A DNA stretch of 64,000 nucleotides, taken from contig CAUSEC010000002.1 in NCBI GenBank assembly GCA_963530515.1, positions 225,146 through 289,145 on the forward strand, written 5' to 3'. Below, one piece after another: positions 7,092 to 16,900 of this stretch; the first letter of the stretch is position 1; each line of letters begins with the position of its first letter. A program made the translations under genes and the position numbers. A model generated the notes under the pieces. That model did no database searches and was not told the origin of the DNA. It was given only the letters and a program-made list of their open reading frames with translations. Origin of the DNA: CBFFRJ01 sp963530515 (GTDB lineage Bacteria > Pseudomonadota > Gammaproteobacteria > Enterobacterales > Enterobacteriaceae).

Positions 7092-10000
7092 TTATTGGAA
7101 GTGAAGCGTTAACTGATATTGCCATTGTGTCTCAAGCAGCAACCATTGCTGCAATACGCTGGGCGTCCAGGAGTCATCCCCGCCGATGCCCATATGCAGG
7201 CCATCGAGGGTTATCCAGACGCCGTTTTCCGGCTGCATCCGGTGCCAGTGGTCGGTCTCCATTAATTGCGCGGTACTGAAAGGCTGTACGGAGAAGTGGA
7301 AATTCCCCGCCACGTGCCAGCGTCCCCAGTCCAGGGCTTTCGTGTCGCAACGCAGGCCGTTTTCAGTCGGGAAAATGTACGCTGTGGTCATCTCACTGAG
7401 CGGTTGTTCCCAGCGGGAGAAAAGGGCGCTGGTGCGTCTGTCCGGGTAGTTTTCATGCGGGCCGAGGCCGAGCCAGGAGACGGGCGTGTTCTCGTCCTGG
7501 ACCTGGAAATGCAGCCCGACGCGCGGCAGCGGTGGCAGGGTGCCTGCGCGTTCACCGTCAATGGCCAGGTGCAGTTTGCCCTCGGCGTCAAAGGTCATCC
7601 GCCAGTGGCTAACAATCACCACGGCGTTGTCACTCAGGTAGTGCCAGCGACTGTCGATGACCACCTCATGGGCGAGACGCTGGGCGTCACACTGCACGCA
7701 GCGAGAGGTGAGGTTGTACAGCCCGGCGCTTTTCCAGCGTTCAACCCAGGCGTTAGGATCGATGCGTTCAACCTCGCTTACGCCAATTTCATTGTCCAGC
7801 GGCGCACGCACAAACTGGTCACGCAGCGGGGTGAGCAACTGTTCTGCGCCGTCCACCTGCCAGTGGGTGAGCAGACCGCTCTGGCGGTCGATAGTCCACT
7901 GCTGTGTGCCATGACGAACAGTCCAGGTACTGTCGCTCTGCTCCAGCTCGGGGGCCGTGCCGGTGGATAAATGCGGGCGCAGTACCAGCGGGGTGGTGAG
8001 GGCAAACTGTTGCCAGGCCACGCGATGCCCGGCGTCAGACCAGGGGGTGGCCTGCGGCTGGACGACCGTCAGATTCAGCCAGACGTCTTCAGCCCCGGCG
8101 GGTAGCGTGAGCGTCTCACTCAGCGTCAATTCACACTGGCCTTCAGGGAGGATATCCAGCGTCACGCAGCCGTGAGCAACGGTTTCACCTGCCGCCTGAA
8201 CCTGCCAGTGCAGTTCCTCGTTATCAGTGGTGCGGAACAGATATTCATTGGTGAGTCTGACGCGCAGCGGATGTTGCGCCAGCAGGGCAAACTGGAAGAA
8301 TTGCTGCGCATGGCTGGCCTCGATTAAGGACGGGTGAGGGCGGCGATCGGGGAACACCAGGCCATTCATACAGAACTGGCGATCGTTGGGCTTGTCACCA
8401 AAATCCCCGCCGTAGGCCCAGCCGGTGCTGCCATCGTCAAAGGTTTTCATGATCGCCTGATCGGCCCAGTCCCAGATAAACCCACCCTGCAGGCGCGGGT
8501 ACTCACGAAACGCCTGCCAGTAATCGGCAAAATTGCCCAGGCTGTTGCCCATGGCGTGGGCGTATTCACAAAGAATGAGCGGACGCTGCTCGCCAGGCAG
8601 GCTGATCCACTTTTTAATCCCCCACTTGGGTACCGCCGGGATCGGCAGGTCGCTGTCCACGCGGGCATACATGGGGCAGACAATATCGGTGGTGCTGCTG
8701 TTCGCGCCGCCACCTTCGTACTGCACCGGGCGCGACGGATCATTGCGTTTGAGCCAGTGGTACATGGCTTCGTGGTTGCTGCCACCGCCGGATTCGTTGC
8801 CCAGCGACCAGATGATAATCGACGGGTGATTGCGATTGGTCTGTAGCATGCGGGTGACGCGCGCGCTGTAAGCCGGCAGCCAGGCGGGGTCATCGGAAAG
8901 TCGGCTCATAGGCACCATGCCGTGGGTCTCGATATTGGCCTCGTCGACCACGTAAAGACCGTAGCGGTTACAGAGTTCATACCAGCGTGGCGCGTTGGGG
9001 TAGTGAGAGCAGCGTACGGCGTTAAAATTGTTCTGCTTCATCAGCAGAATGTCCTGCACCATGTCCGCTTCGGTCACGACCTGGCCGCGCTGGTGGTGAT
9101 GCTCGTGGCGGTTCACGCCGCGGATCAACAGCGGTTTGCCGTTAAGTTTCAGCAGACCATTGTCGATGTCGATTCGACGAAAGCCGATATCCCAGGCCTC
9201 GGTCTCTATCAGCTCATCACCGTGCCACAGGGACACCACCGCACGATAGCAGTGCGGCGTTTCCGCACTCCACAACGCCGGGCGTTCCACGGGCAAATGC
9301 ATCACGGAGCGTTCGCCGTAGTTGCCACGCTCGTCAATGATGGGTGAGCCGGGTTGCTGCTGGTGTTGTGCGACGCAGTGCTTGCCGTTCCACAGCGCAA
9401 CACGGACGGTCAGTGTCTCAAGCCATTGCGCCGGGGCGGCAACGGTAACGCTGACGTCCAGTTCTGCATCGCGATACAGCGCATCAAGCTGAGGCGTGAT
9501 CTGGACATCACTCAGGTGCAACGTCGGTTTATTGAGCAGCCAGACGGAGCGGAAGATGCCGCTCATACGCCACATGTCCTGGTCTTCAAGCCAGGTGCCT
9601 GCGCTCCAGCGCATGACCATCACGCAGAGGCGGTTTTCACCGGTTTGCAGAAAGGCGCTGAGATCGAAGGCCGCGGGCAGGCGGCTGTCCTGCGAATAAC
9701 CAACCCATTTACCGTTGCACCAGAGATGGAACGCCGAGTTCACGCCGTCGAAGATAATTTGCGTCTGCCCTTCAGTTTGCCAGCGTTCTTCGACGCTAAA
9801 AGTCAGCGAGTAGCAGCCGGTGGGGTTGTCTTCCGGCACGCGCGGCGGGGTGGTTTCGATGGGGTAACGCACGTTGCTGTAGATGGGCGCGTCATAGCCT
9901 TCCATTTGCCAGTTTGAGGGCACGGGCGTCGGGCGGCTGTCCGCCAGATCGCTTTCCAGCCAGTGGGCATCTACCGCAAACGGGCTGCGGGCATAAGAAA

Positions 10001-10199
10001 ACTGCCATTGCCCGTCCAGCAGTCGGCGTTGGGGTGAGGGCTGATTCTCTCTGGCGGCGTCAAGGTCTCGCCAGCTGGCGAACGTCGGGTGGGCCGATAA
10101 ACGGTTCAAATGCGTAATGGTCTGATTTTGCCAGTCTTCACGGCCCAGCACTTCATGAAATGTCGGCCCCTGGGGAGCCTGTAACGCGTGATGTTGCAT
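7092..10199 (-). CDS. lacZ: Beta-galactosidase
   Basis: A 1035-residue glycoside hydrolase family 2 enzyme (E. coli LacZ is 1024; the extra residues are mainly at the N-terminus). The acid/base Glu lies in SLGNESGGG (residue 469) and the nucleophile in ILCEYAHAMGNS (residue 545). The N-terminal jelly-roll, immunoglobulin-like, TIM-barrel and C-terminal beta-sandwich domains all appear to be present. It hydrolyses lactose to glucose and galactose and makes allolactose, the inducer of LacI. It is the first gene of lacZY, with a promoter and operator candidate immediately upstream. Confidence 0.98.
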   Translation of the reverse strand: MQHHALQAPQGPTFHEVLGREDWQNQTITHLNRLSAHPTFASWRDLDAARENQPSPQRRLLDGQWQFSYARSPFAVDAHWLESDLADSRPTPVPSNWQMEGYDAPIYSNVRYPIETTPPRVPEDNPTGCYSLTFSVEERWQTEGQTQIIFDGVNSAFHLWCNGKWVGYSQDSRLPAAFDLSAFLQTGENRLCVMVMRWSAGTWLEDQDMWRMSGIFRSVWLLNKPTLHLSDVQITPQLDALYRDAELDVSVTVAAPAQWLETLTVRVALWNGKHCVAQHQQQPGSPIIDERGNYGERSVMHLPVERPALWSAETPHCYRAVVSLWHGDELIETEAWDIGFRRIDIDNGLLKLNGKPLLIRGVNRHEHHHQRGQVVTEADMVQDILLMKQNNFNAVRCSHYPNAPRWYELCNRYGLYVVDEANIETHGMVPMSRLSDDPAWLPAYSARVTRMLQTNRNHPSIIIWSLGNESGGGSNHEAMYHWLKRNDPSRPVQYEGGGANSSTTDIVCPMYARVDSDLPIPAVPKWGIKKWISLPGEQRPLILCEYAHAMGNSLGNFADYWQAFREYPRLQGGFIWDWADQAIMKTFDDGSTGWAYGGDFGDKPNDRQFCMNGLVFPDRRPHPSLIEASHAQQFFQFALLAQHPLRVRLTNEYLFRTTDNEELHWQVQAAGETVAHGCVTLDILPEGQCELTLSETLTLPAGAEDVWLNLTVVQPQATPWSDAGHRVAWQQFALTTPLVLRPHLSTGTAPELEQSDSTWTVRHGTQQWTIDRQSGLLTHWQVDGAEQLLTPLRDQFVRAPLDNEIGVSEVERIDPNAWVERWKSAGLYNLTSRCVQCDAQRLAHEVVIDSRWHYLSDNAVVIVSHWRMTFDAEGKLHLAIDGERAGTLPPLPRVGLHFQVQDENTPVSWLGLGPHENYPDRRTSALFSRWEQPLSEMTTAYIFPTENGLRCDTKALDWGRWHVAGNFHFSVQPFSTAQLMETDHWHRMQPENGVWITLDGLHMGIGGDDSWTPSVLQQWLLLETQWQYQLTLHFQ

Positions 10200-10225
10200 A
10201 GGAAACCCTGATTGATAAATGAAAA

Positions 10226-10241
10226 TGTCATTCGCTAGACA
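10226..10241. promoter_or_regulatory. lac operator candidate at lacZ
   Basis: TGTCATTCGCTAGACA has TGTC/GACA ends. Its reverse strand shares TAGCGA-N2-GACATT with the second site near lacI. It begins 26 bases upstream of the lacZ start codon and just downstream of the predicted -10 element, the position of O1 in E. coli. The sequence differs from the E. coli operator, which is consistent with a Tyr-to-Gln change in the LacI recognition helix. Confidence 0.6.
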
Positions 10242-10252
10242 AGATGGGATGA

Positions 10253-10281
10253 GTTATCAGATATTTTGTTTTTAGCCACAA
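10253..10281 (-). promoter_or_regulatory. Candidate lacZ promoter
   Basis: On the minus strand TTGTGG (10281-10276) and GATAAC (10258-10253) are separated by 17 bases. Transcription would start near 10247, so the operator at 10226-10241 would cover the start of the transcript. Both elements are imperfect, as expected for a CRP-dependent promoter, but I could not find a convincing CRP palindrome. Confidence 0.4.
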
Positions 10282-10360
10282 TATCGGCAAAATTGAAACT
10301 CACTGGCGATCACGAAACGGCCTTAAAATGGCGTTTTTTTGTCGTCTTTTAGACATAAAA

Positions 10361-10375
10361 TGTTAGCGAGCGACA
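10361..10375. promoter_or_regulatory. Second lac operator candidate, at lacI
   Basis: TGTTAGCGAGCGACA lies 28 bases upstream of the lacI start and shares its core with the lacZ-proximal site. The two sites are about 135 bp apart. They could be bridged by a LacI tetramer, and the lacI-proximal site could provide autoregulation. Confidence 0.55.
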
Positions 10376-10403
10376 TTGTTATTGTTGAGTAAAGGAGTAT
10401 GAG

Positions 10404-11471
10404 ATGCAGCGCCATACGGCAACCTTAGAAGATGTGGCCCGCGAGGCCGGGGTCTCTCAGCAGACGGTCTCGCGCGTGCTGAATAAACCCGATGTGGTTT
10501 CTGAGCGCACCCGGGAAAAAGTCATCCGGGCAATGCAGGCGCTGCATTATGTGCCCAACCGTTCAGCACAATTGCTGGCCGGGAAATCGGCACCCTCGAT
10601 AGGCTTGATTACGGCGTCACTGACGCTGCATGCGCCCTCGCAAATCGCCGCCGCGGTGAAAAGCCACGCGGGTGCGCATCAGCTGGAGGTGGCGATTGCC
10701 ATGCCGGTGGTGGCGGATTACGCCTCACTGCAGGCGCGCTTGAATGAGTTTCGTGCGCAGAATATTCGCGGAGCGATCATCAATCTGCCCCTGGAGGGCA
10801 GCATTGCGGAAAAACTGGTGAGTGAGAATCCGGATATCTGCTGCCTGTTTCTGGACATCTCGCCGGAAACGGATGTCTGCTGCGTGCGCTTTGATCATCT
10901 TGAAGGTTGTGGTGCCTGTGTCACTCATCTCTGGGATCTGGGGCACCGGGAGTTTGGCCTGCTGGCGGGGCCGGAAAGTTCGGTTTCCGCCCGTATGCGT
11001 TTGAGTTGCTGGCGCGAAACGCTGCACCGGCTTGGGGTGAGTAATGCGGTGACGGTGTTTGGTGACTGGAGTGCAGCCAGCGGCTGGCATAAGGCTTTCG
11101 AGCTGTTACATCAGTATCCGAAGATGAGCGCCATTGTCGTCGCGAATGACCAGATGGCCCTGGGCGTGCTAAGCGCACTGGCGCAACTGAATCGCACGGG
11201 AAGCCGGGCCGTTTCGGTAACCGGTTATGATGATACGGCAGACAGCCTCTACTTCCAGCCGCCGCTGACGACCGTAGCCCAGGACTTCAATAAGCTCGGC
11301 AAACGTGCGGTTGAATTGCTCATCCAGCAAATCGCCGCCCCGCAGATGCGCATTCGTGAGCTGTTGCCCACACGGCTGGTGATTCGCCAGTCCACCTGGC
11401 CTTTGGGGCGGGAAGATAACCAGAACGCGCAGCTCATCACACAGCTTAAAACACTGGTGGAGAAGCTATGA
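10404..11471 (+). CDS. lacI: Lac repressor, LacI family
   Basis: A 355-residue LacI-family repressor. The helix-turn-helix reads DVAREAGVSQQTVSRVLN; the E. coli recognition residue Tyr17 is Gln here while Gln18 and Arg22 are kept. The sugar-binding core keeps the inducer contacts in context: Arg in SARMRLSCW, Asn in VANDQMALG and Asp in VTGYDDTADS. The C-terminus ends in a leucine-rich helix (LITQLKTLVEKL), so tetramers are likely. Unlike E. coli, lacI is divergent from lacZ, and the two share a 204-base regulatory region with two operator candidates. A good GGAG site precedes the ATG. Confidence 0.95.
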   Translation: MQRHTATLEDVAREAGVSQQTVSRVLNKPDVVSERTREKVIRAMQALHYVPNRSAQLLAGKSAPSIGLITASLTLHAPSQIAAAVKSHAGAHQLEVAIAMPVVADYASLQARLNEFRAQNIRGAIINLPLEGSIAEKLVSENPDICCLFLDISPETDVCCVRFDHLEGCGACVTHLWDLGHREFGLLAGPESSVSARMRLSCWRETLHRLGVSNAVTVFGDWSAASGWHKAFELLHQYPKMSAIVVANDQMALGVLSALAQLNRTGSRAVSVTGYDDTADSLYFQPPLTTVAQDFNKLGKRAVELLIQQIAAPQMRIRELLPTRLVIRQSTWPLGREDNQNAQLITQLKTLVEKL

Positions 11472-11569
11472 GCATTCAAGCGCAGGTGCTTTATCATCAG
11501 TGAGAAATAGCGACCGGATAAAATTCCGTAATACTCAGGACATGCATATCAACCGCAGAGGGAGCGTTC

Positions 11570-12379
11570 ATGAATCGACGGCAATTTTTGGCTGGCAGTA
11601 TGGCAACACTGGCGGTTCTGCCGCTGGATGCCCATGCCAGCGTGAAAGAGATACTGGCAGGCGCAGCCAACGCAGAAGACAGATTAGCATTCACCCAGCT
11701 TCAGCAACAAACGACCACGCTGGTGGTTAATCTGGTGACCGGCAGTTTGCTGAACTTTGGTTACCAGACTCTCAGCGGCAATCAGCCCAACGCCTATGCC
11801 AATCAGGTTTATCTGTGGGAAGTGTCTACCGACACCATTCCCTGGAGCCGCCCGGCGCAAAACGGCACGCCCGTGCTGTTAAATATCCCCACTGGCGACC
11901 AGAATATTGAGAATGTCGATATTTCGACCAATGCGTATATTTTAGGCTACTCGCTGGCACCCGCCGGACAGTCGCCAGCATGGTCAAATTATTCAAACGT
12001 GGTGGCTTGTGCGTATATTCCACCAGGCACTGGCGGGATTGAAAATCGGCAGGTCACACAATCCACATGCAGTATCGAGCCTGTTTATGTCGGCACGACG
12101 TCATTAGCCTGCTTTTTTACGTTTCTGCCTGGCTTTCAGGCACTGTTATCAAAAAGCTGGATCGGTATCTGGCAAGGCAGTTCCGCATCTTATACGCTGG
12201 CGCCAAAATGGCGCGCACCGGTCACTGTAGAAGCAGACAGTGGCTACGCCGGGATTAACGGCGTGGCATTTGCGACGGGGGAAAAATATACCCTTGGGTT
12301 ATTTAGCGGTGGTTTCGATCCTGATCAGGAAAAGTGTGACCTTAAGCTTTTATGCTGCACTGCGATGTTTTCAATATGA
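11570..12379 (+). CDS. Tat-exported protein of unknown function, paralogue 1
   Basis: A 269-residue protein that starts with a twin-arginine signal peptide: NRRQFLAG, then a hydrophobic stretch ending at DAHA, with likely cleavage after residue 23. The mature part aligns over most of its length with the protein at 13150-13863: shared blocks include Q(P/S)xxYxNxxYxW, WSxYSNVVA, SxSW(I/V)G(I/V)W, SASYxxxPKWRAP and YT(L/I)GLF. I do not recognise the fold; the pattern suggests a compact beta-rich domain. Several Cys residues occur (VACAYIP, QSTCSIEP, LACFF, LLCC), more than in the paralogue, which would fit an oxidising exported location. GAGGGAG precedes the ATG. It leads a cluster of six unusual genes. 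Function unknown. Confidence 0.8.
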   Translation: MNRRQFLAGSMATLAVLPLDAHASVKEILAGAANAEDRLAFTQLQQQTTTLVVNLVTGSLLNFGYQTLSGNQPNAYANQVYLWEVSTDTIPWSRPAQNGTPVLLNIPTGDQNIENVDISTNAYILGYSLAPAGQSPAWSNYSNVVACAYIPPGTGGIENRQVTQSTCSIEPVYVGTTSLACFFTFLPGFQALLSKSWIGIWQGSSASYTLAPKWRAPVTVEADSGYAGINGVAFATGEKYTLGLFSGGFDPDQEKCDLKLLCCTAMFSI

Positions 12380-13149
12380 CAGTAATATTTTTCGTTTGTT
12401 AAATTATGAATAAATGATGAATTTTGAAATATCATTTCTTTATTTTGCATAATAAAATTTATTGATAAGAATGAAGTTGTAGTGAGGCTGTAGTGATGGT
12501 GAATGGCAGGTAAATAAAGTGAGGTTTTGCTGCTGTTATTTTTTTATTTTTATAATGAGTGAGCGTTGGATATTACTAAAGGTAATGTTTTCTGAGTAAG
12601 GTGAATTCTATCAGTAAGTTGAGTGTGTGGGAGGTAGCGCATTTTGGCAGAATGAATGAGTTCGAAATGACGACTGTGTTAATCAATTATTCCAACATGA
12701 TGTTTTTAATGAAGAATGCGATGAAATAAAAAAATCGACGACCTGGATTGTATTTATTCATCATGCGTGCTTTACTTCATCTTGCCTTTCATATGATAAA
12801 TATGTTTAACCTTTTTACTTGCATCCCGTTAAGCCCGGTGGGCCGTTCCTGTCACACTGGCAAATAAAGATGTCCGGTATGACTGGCTCTGTCGGGGAAC
12901 GCCGAGAAAAAAAGTTTAAACATGACATTCTTAATGTAAGGCGCTCAAAACTTAAGCCACACTAAATTAAGCTGCAAATACTACGTATTATATATCCCGG
13001 CGTGTCTGGTTCGGCGGTTATACGTCGCTCTATTATGGAGCGGGGAATATTTATTAGCTGGCTAACCTGATGCGTTACCTGGTTTTGGAAGATGTCTGAT
13101 TCTTAAATGTATTCACGTGTTACCATCACTCTTGTAAATGGGGGTTAAT
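12380..13149. other. AT-rich gene-free interval
   Basis: About 770 bases with no credible gene on either strand, noticeably richer in A+T than the genes on both sides. It contains no rRNA, tRNA or insertion-sequence ends that I can see. It probably contains the 3' untranslated end of the first paralogue and the promoter and leader of the second. TTAAGC (12967) with TATATA-like sequence near 12990 is a weak promoter candidate only. Confidence 0.5.
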
Positions 13150-13863
13150 ATGTCAGAAGCACATGCACTTGAATTACCCATCAGCACGGCTATAACTGCC
13201 GATCAAAATATTGTCGTCACTACCGATCCGGGCAAAGTTAGTGCGAATCAAATCGGGGTGGATTACAACGGCCCGAATGCTAACCAGCCGAGTACATACG
13301 GTAACGTGCTTTATATCTGGCAGTCTGGTGAGGCGATTCCGTGGTCTTCCGATGCGAAGAATTTTGCCGCGGTTATTGGGAATAGCCCGGCAGGTTCACA
13401 GTCTTTTGACCAACTGAATGTGACCACCCTGTCGTATATTATTGGCTATGCTGTCGGTCCGATTCTGAACGCCAGTTGGTCAAAATATTCCAACGTGGTG
13501 GCTTATACCTATGTGCCAGCAATCGGCGGTGGCGATATTGTTTCCGTCAAATCGACCGTCGGTGTAGCCAGCCTTGGTTCGACTTCCCTGGTGACAAATA
13601 TAAATTTACTGCCGGGTTTCAATCCTTCCGGTTCCAGCACCTGGGTTGGGGTCTGGGAAGGTCAGTCGGCCTCCTATAACCAAAAACCAAAATGGCGTGC
13701 GCCTGCACTGAGTTCCAGCGCCAGCAGCACTGTGTCGCTCAACAATATTATGCTGACCCGCGGCACAACTTACACCATCGGCCTGTTTGCAACAGGTTAT
13801 TCCAGCGACGATTCGCAGTTGAAACAAAGCTCTCTCGCCGCAACGCACACGTTCACCGTTTAA
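13150..13863 (+). CDS. Protein of unknown function, paralogue 2 (no signal peptide)
   Basis: A 237-residue protein homologous to the Tat-exported product of the gene at 11570. It keeps the same motif order (YxNVLYIW, SKYSNVVAYTYVP, TWVGVWEGQSASY, PKWRAP, TYTIGLF) but has no signal peptide and no Cys residues. I prefer the ATG at 13150, which follows GGGGGTTAAT, over an ATG four codons earlier with no binding site. A strong terminator follows, so it is transcribed at least partly separately from the large genes downstream. The twin arrangement, one exported and one apparently cytoplasmic, is odd: it could be an effector and a cognate protector, or two substrates of different routes. That is inference. 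Confidence 0.78.
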   Translation: MSEAHALELPISTAITADQNIVVTTDPGKVSANQIGVDYNGPNANQPSTYGNVLYIWQSGEAIPWSSDAKNFAAVIGNSPAGSQSFDQLNVTTLSYIIGYAVGPILNASWSKYSNVVAYTYVPAIGGGDIVSVKSTVGVASLGSTSLVTNINLLPGFNPSGSSTWVGVWEGQSASYNQKPKWRAPALSSSASSTVSLNNIMLTRGTTYTIGLFATGYSSDDSQLKQSSLAATHTFTV

Positions 13864-13874
13864 TCCCTGCACAG

Positions 13875-13919
13875 CGCCTTTCCCTGCCATTTCAATGGAC
13901 TCAGGGAAGGGCGTTTTTT
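13875..13919 (+). terminator. Strong intrinsic terminator after paralogue 2
   Basis: A 12-bp stem with one G-T wobble (CGCCTTTCCCTG at 13875 with CAGGGAAGGGCG at 13902), a 15-base loop and six T residues. It sits 12 bases after the stop codon and 42 bases before the 1215-residue gene. Either the large genes have their own promoter, or they depend on read-through, giving many copies of the small protein per copy of the large ones. Confidence 0.8.
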
Positions 13920-13960
13920 GCTCGACGTCTTGATACAGCAAAGTATTACGGAGGCGTTCA

Positions 13961-16900
13961 ATGGCTTTTTTTACCCAGTCTGCAAATCCATCACTTTATT
14001 TAGCCAGCACCGACAGCGAAAACGTGGGCGCAGTGGCCTTTGTCACTGGTGCAGGCGTTGTACCAACGGAAAAGGGCATTGAGCTGGCTGAGGCGTTAGC
14101 CAATACCGAACTGGCGGGAAACTTTGTCTTTTCGCCGTCACTGCTTAATTTTGGCGATGACCCGGATGTTCAGGCGGCCTTTGTGAAAGCGGTCCAAAAC
14201 CAGGTGGCGCAGCAGCCTGCACCGCGTGGGATTTTGTGGCTACCTGACCCTGCTCCGGCCGCGGTGGCCGCTGATAATACGTTGATTTTTTTAGGGCTGG
14301 CCTATGATGGTTCCTCTGTCACCTCTGGGCTTGCGAATGCGAGTATTTTTCCCAACCTGTCGCTGTCTGTTCAAAACGGCATGGCGGTGGCGCTGTCCGG
14401 TAATACGCTGACACTTAGCAATGGTGCCGTGGCATTTACGGGGGCAGCCGCGCCACAAATGGACGCCGCGCAAACTGCTGCTCTGCCATTTGATGGACAA
14501 CAACGGGGATGTATTAACTTCAATACCCGCATACAGCGTCTGTCCCTCTATCGCGACTGGAAATGGGGTTTTCATTTTATCTTTGCTCACGACGCGGCTT
14601 TTGATGGTTTGATTTCCGAATGGCTGCCGCTGGGAAGTGTGGACAACGGGCCGACCGATATGCTGGGTTTTCAGGTGTCAACGGATCCGGCAGACCCGCT
14701 GAATATCCTGCACACACATAACAATCAAAACCCTAACCGCTCATCACTGCTTTTCACCGGGCTTAATGGCGATCAGAGTCAGACCTCCATCGCGTCTTAT
14801 TACCGGACGGTGACTGGCGATGTTATCACGCTCATTCCTGTTGGCGTTTCGCCGCAGGAGGGCGCGCAATCGGGCGGGCTGGTGTTTGCTGCGGGCCATC
14901 ATATTGCCGAAAACCAGGTAGATTTTCATGTTGCACCGTTCGGTGATTTTTTGGTGTCGGCGAACACGGGGCCAAACGGCGTGACCACGGAATTGCTCTG
15001 CGGGCTATCAGGCAATGAATTTATTTCGCTGGTGCCGGGCAGCACGTTTGAAAGCGCATCGCGTATCCGTTTTGTCTCTCAGCAGGGGGCCTTTGCGGCT
15101 GACTTCCCACCGCCCGTCGCATCACCGACCGGCGCGCCGCGCAACAACAACAGCCTGCTTTCCAATGACTTTGTCACCTCGTGGATGACAGTCTTGCCCC
15201 CGGTCAGTAAGCAAAACACCTATGCTGCCCAGCCTGATGGCGCGGCGTTGTTCGGCTACGACAATTACGTGTGGAAAAATAATATACAAATGCTCGGGCA
15301 TGTTGATCCGGGCTATGTATTGCCAGACGGCGGCACCACTGCTTTTCCGATGGTGCCTTATGCCGGTTTCCAGCCAGCAGACGGGCAGAACGGTTTTGAC
15401 CAGACACAAAGCCGCAACTTTGAGGCGTTGATTATTGGTGCGACCCGACGCCAGTTAATTGGCTCGGACAGCAGCCAGCAGGTGCTTTCAGCGCGTCTTC
15501 ACACACAGGACATGCGCGCCGGACGGATGCTCAGCGAGGCTGGCAGCGTCAATTTCACCACGCCCTCAGGCATGATTGCGACCCTCAACAACGGGCAGGC
15601 CGGGTGGGAAAAAATCCTGCTCGGCCAGATTGTGACGCCGGTTGACAGTGAAATGAATTTCACGCGGCCAGACCCTGCGTTGCAGCAAGCCTTTCAAACC
15701 AATCAACTCATGCTGGTCGCGGCGAACAGTGAGCAGTTTTGTCTGCCGGACGGCAATTTCAGTAACCGTCTGAACATCGGTGGCTGGAGTATTGAGGCGA
15801 ACGTTGGCGCGTCTCTTGATTATGGCGATTATGCGAACATCATGATTGTTAAGGGTATTGATGGGCCACTGTACGATCCAGACGGCGATCCGACGCATAA
15901 CCTGATAGCCAGCCCGTCCAAATGGACGCAATCTGCGCAGTTTTCTGCCCCCACCATGACGCCCGGCGACACACCTGATCCTGCCCAGATAGTGAATCTT
16001 TCCCAATGGTTGCAGGACTATTTTATTGCCGCGCTCAGCCCCGGTGGGGAAGGCTTCTTTGATGATTTTAATGCGCTGGCAAAAGACCCAGGCTGGAAGG
16101 GAATTCTTATTCTGCGGGCTAAAATTGCCGAGCCTCCGCAGGATCTGGCGGGTATTACCGCCGGGATCCGTAACCCCGACCGTTTTTACGCCCACCATCT
16201 GGCGATTCAAATCAGCCAGATTAAAAGTGACCCGCAGGGCAGCGGAATCAATATTGACAAACAAAGCTCGGTATACGGCCTGATTTATTACGTCGACAGC
16301 GATTACGACACCGCCAGCGAAGGCAGCCCAGTGCAACCGGCCTACGGTGTTGATTACGATTTCATTACCCTGACGCTGAAAGTTCTGTTTGAAAACACCG
16401 CAGTAAAAACCTTCTCCAGCTATACCCAACTGACGTTGAACACGCTCTTTGGCAGTGCCGTGACCGCGATGGAGGAGAACGGCAATAACTACAACGCGAT
16501 CATCATGCAGGGGACGTTCCAGAACAATAACGGCCAGCCGACCTACGGCATGAAAACCCTCACGGATTACCGTTTTTTGTTTAACAACAATGTGCTCAGT
16601 AGCGTTGAAACCTTGTCCGCTGAAATGAACACCGTGCGAACGGATAGCGTGAGTTCAACGGTACGCTTTGGGTTAAGTGGCTTTATGGATTTTCATCTGC
16701 TGAACGGAACGGATGCGGACGGCAGTGATGAAAATATCGATCTGTTTTCATTCGGCTCACCGGAAGGTGAATTCGTGTCACGTAGTGGGCTGAACTATTC
16801 CGGGCTGGGGCTGAATATGGCCTTCACGGCGGCCGATCCGGTGGGCTCCCGCGTGCTCACCTTCGACAGCAGCCAGATACGTTTCAACATGGCAGTGAGT

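Noticed and set aside
10286..10320. CRP site in the lacZ-lacI gap
   Set aside because: TCAC and GATCAC half-sites occur but not as an inverted pair with six-base spacing.
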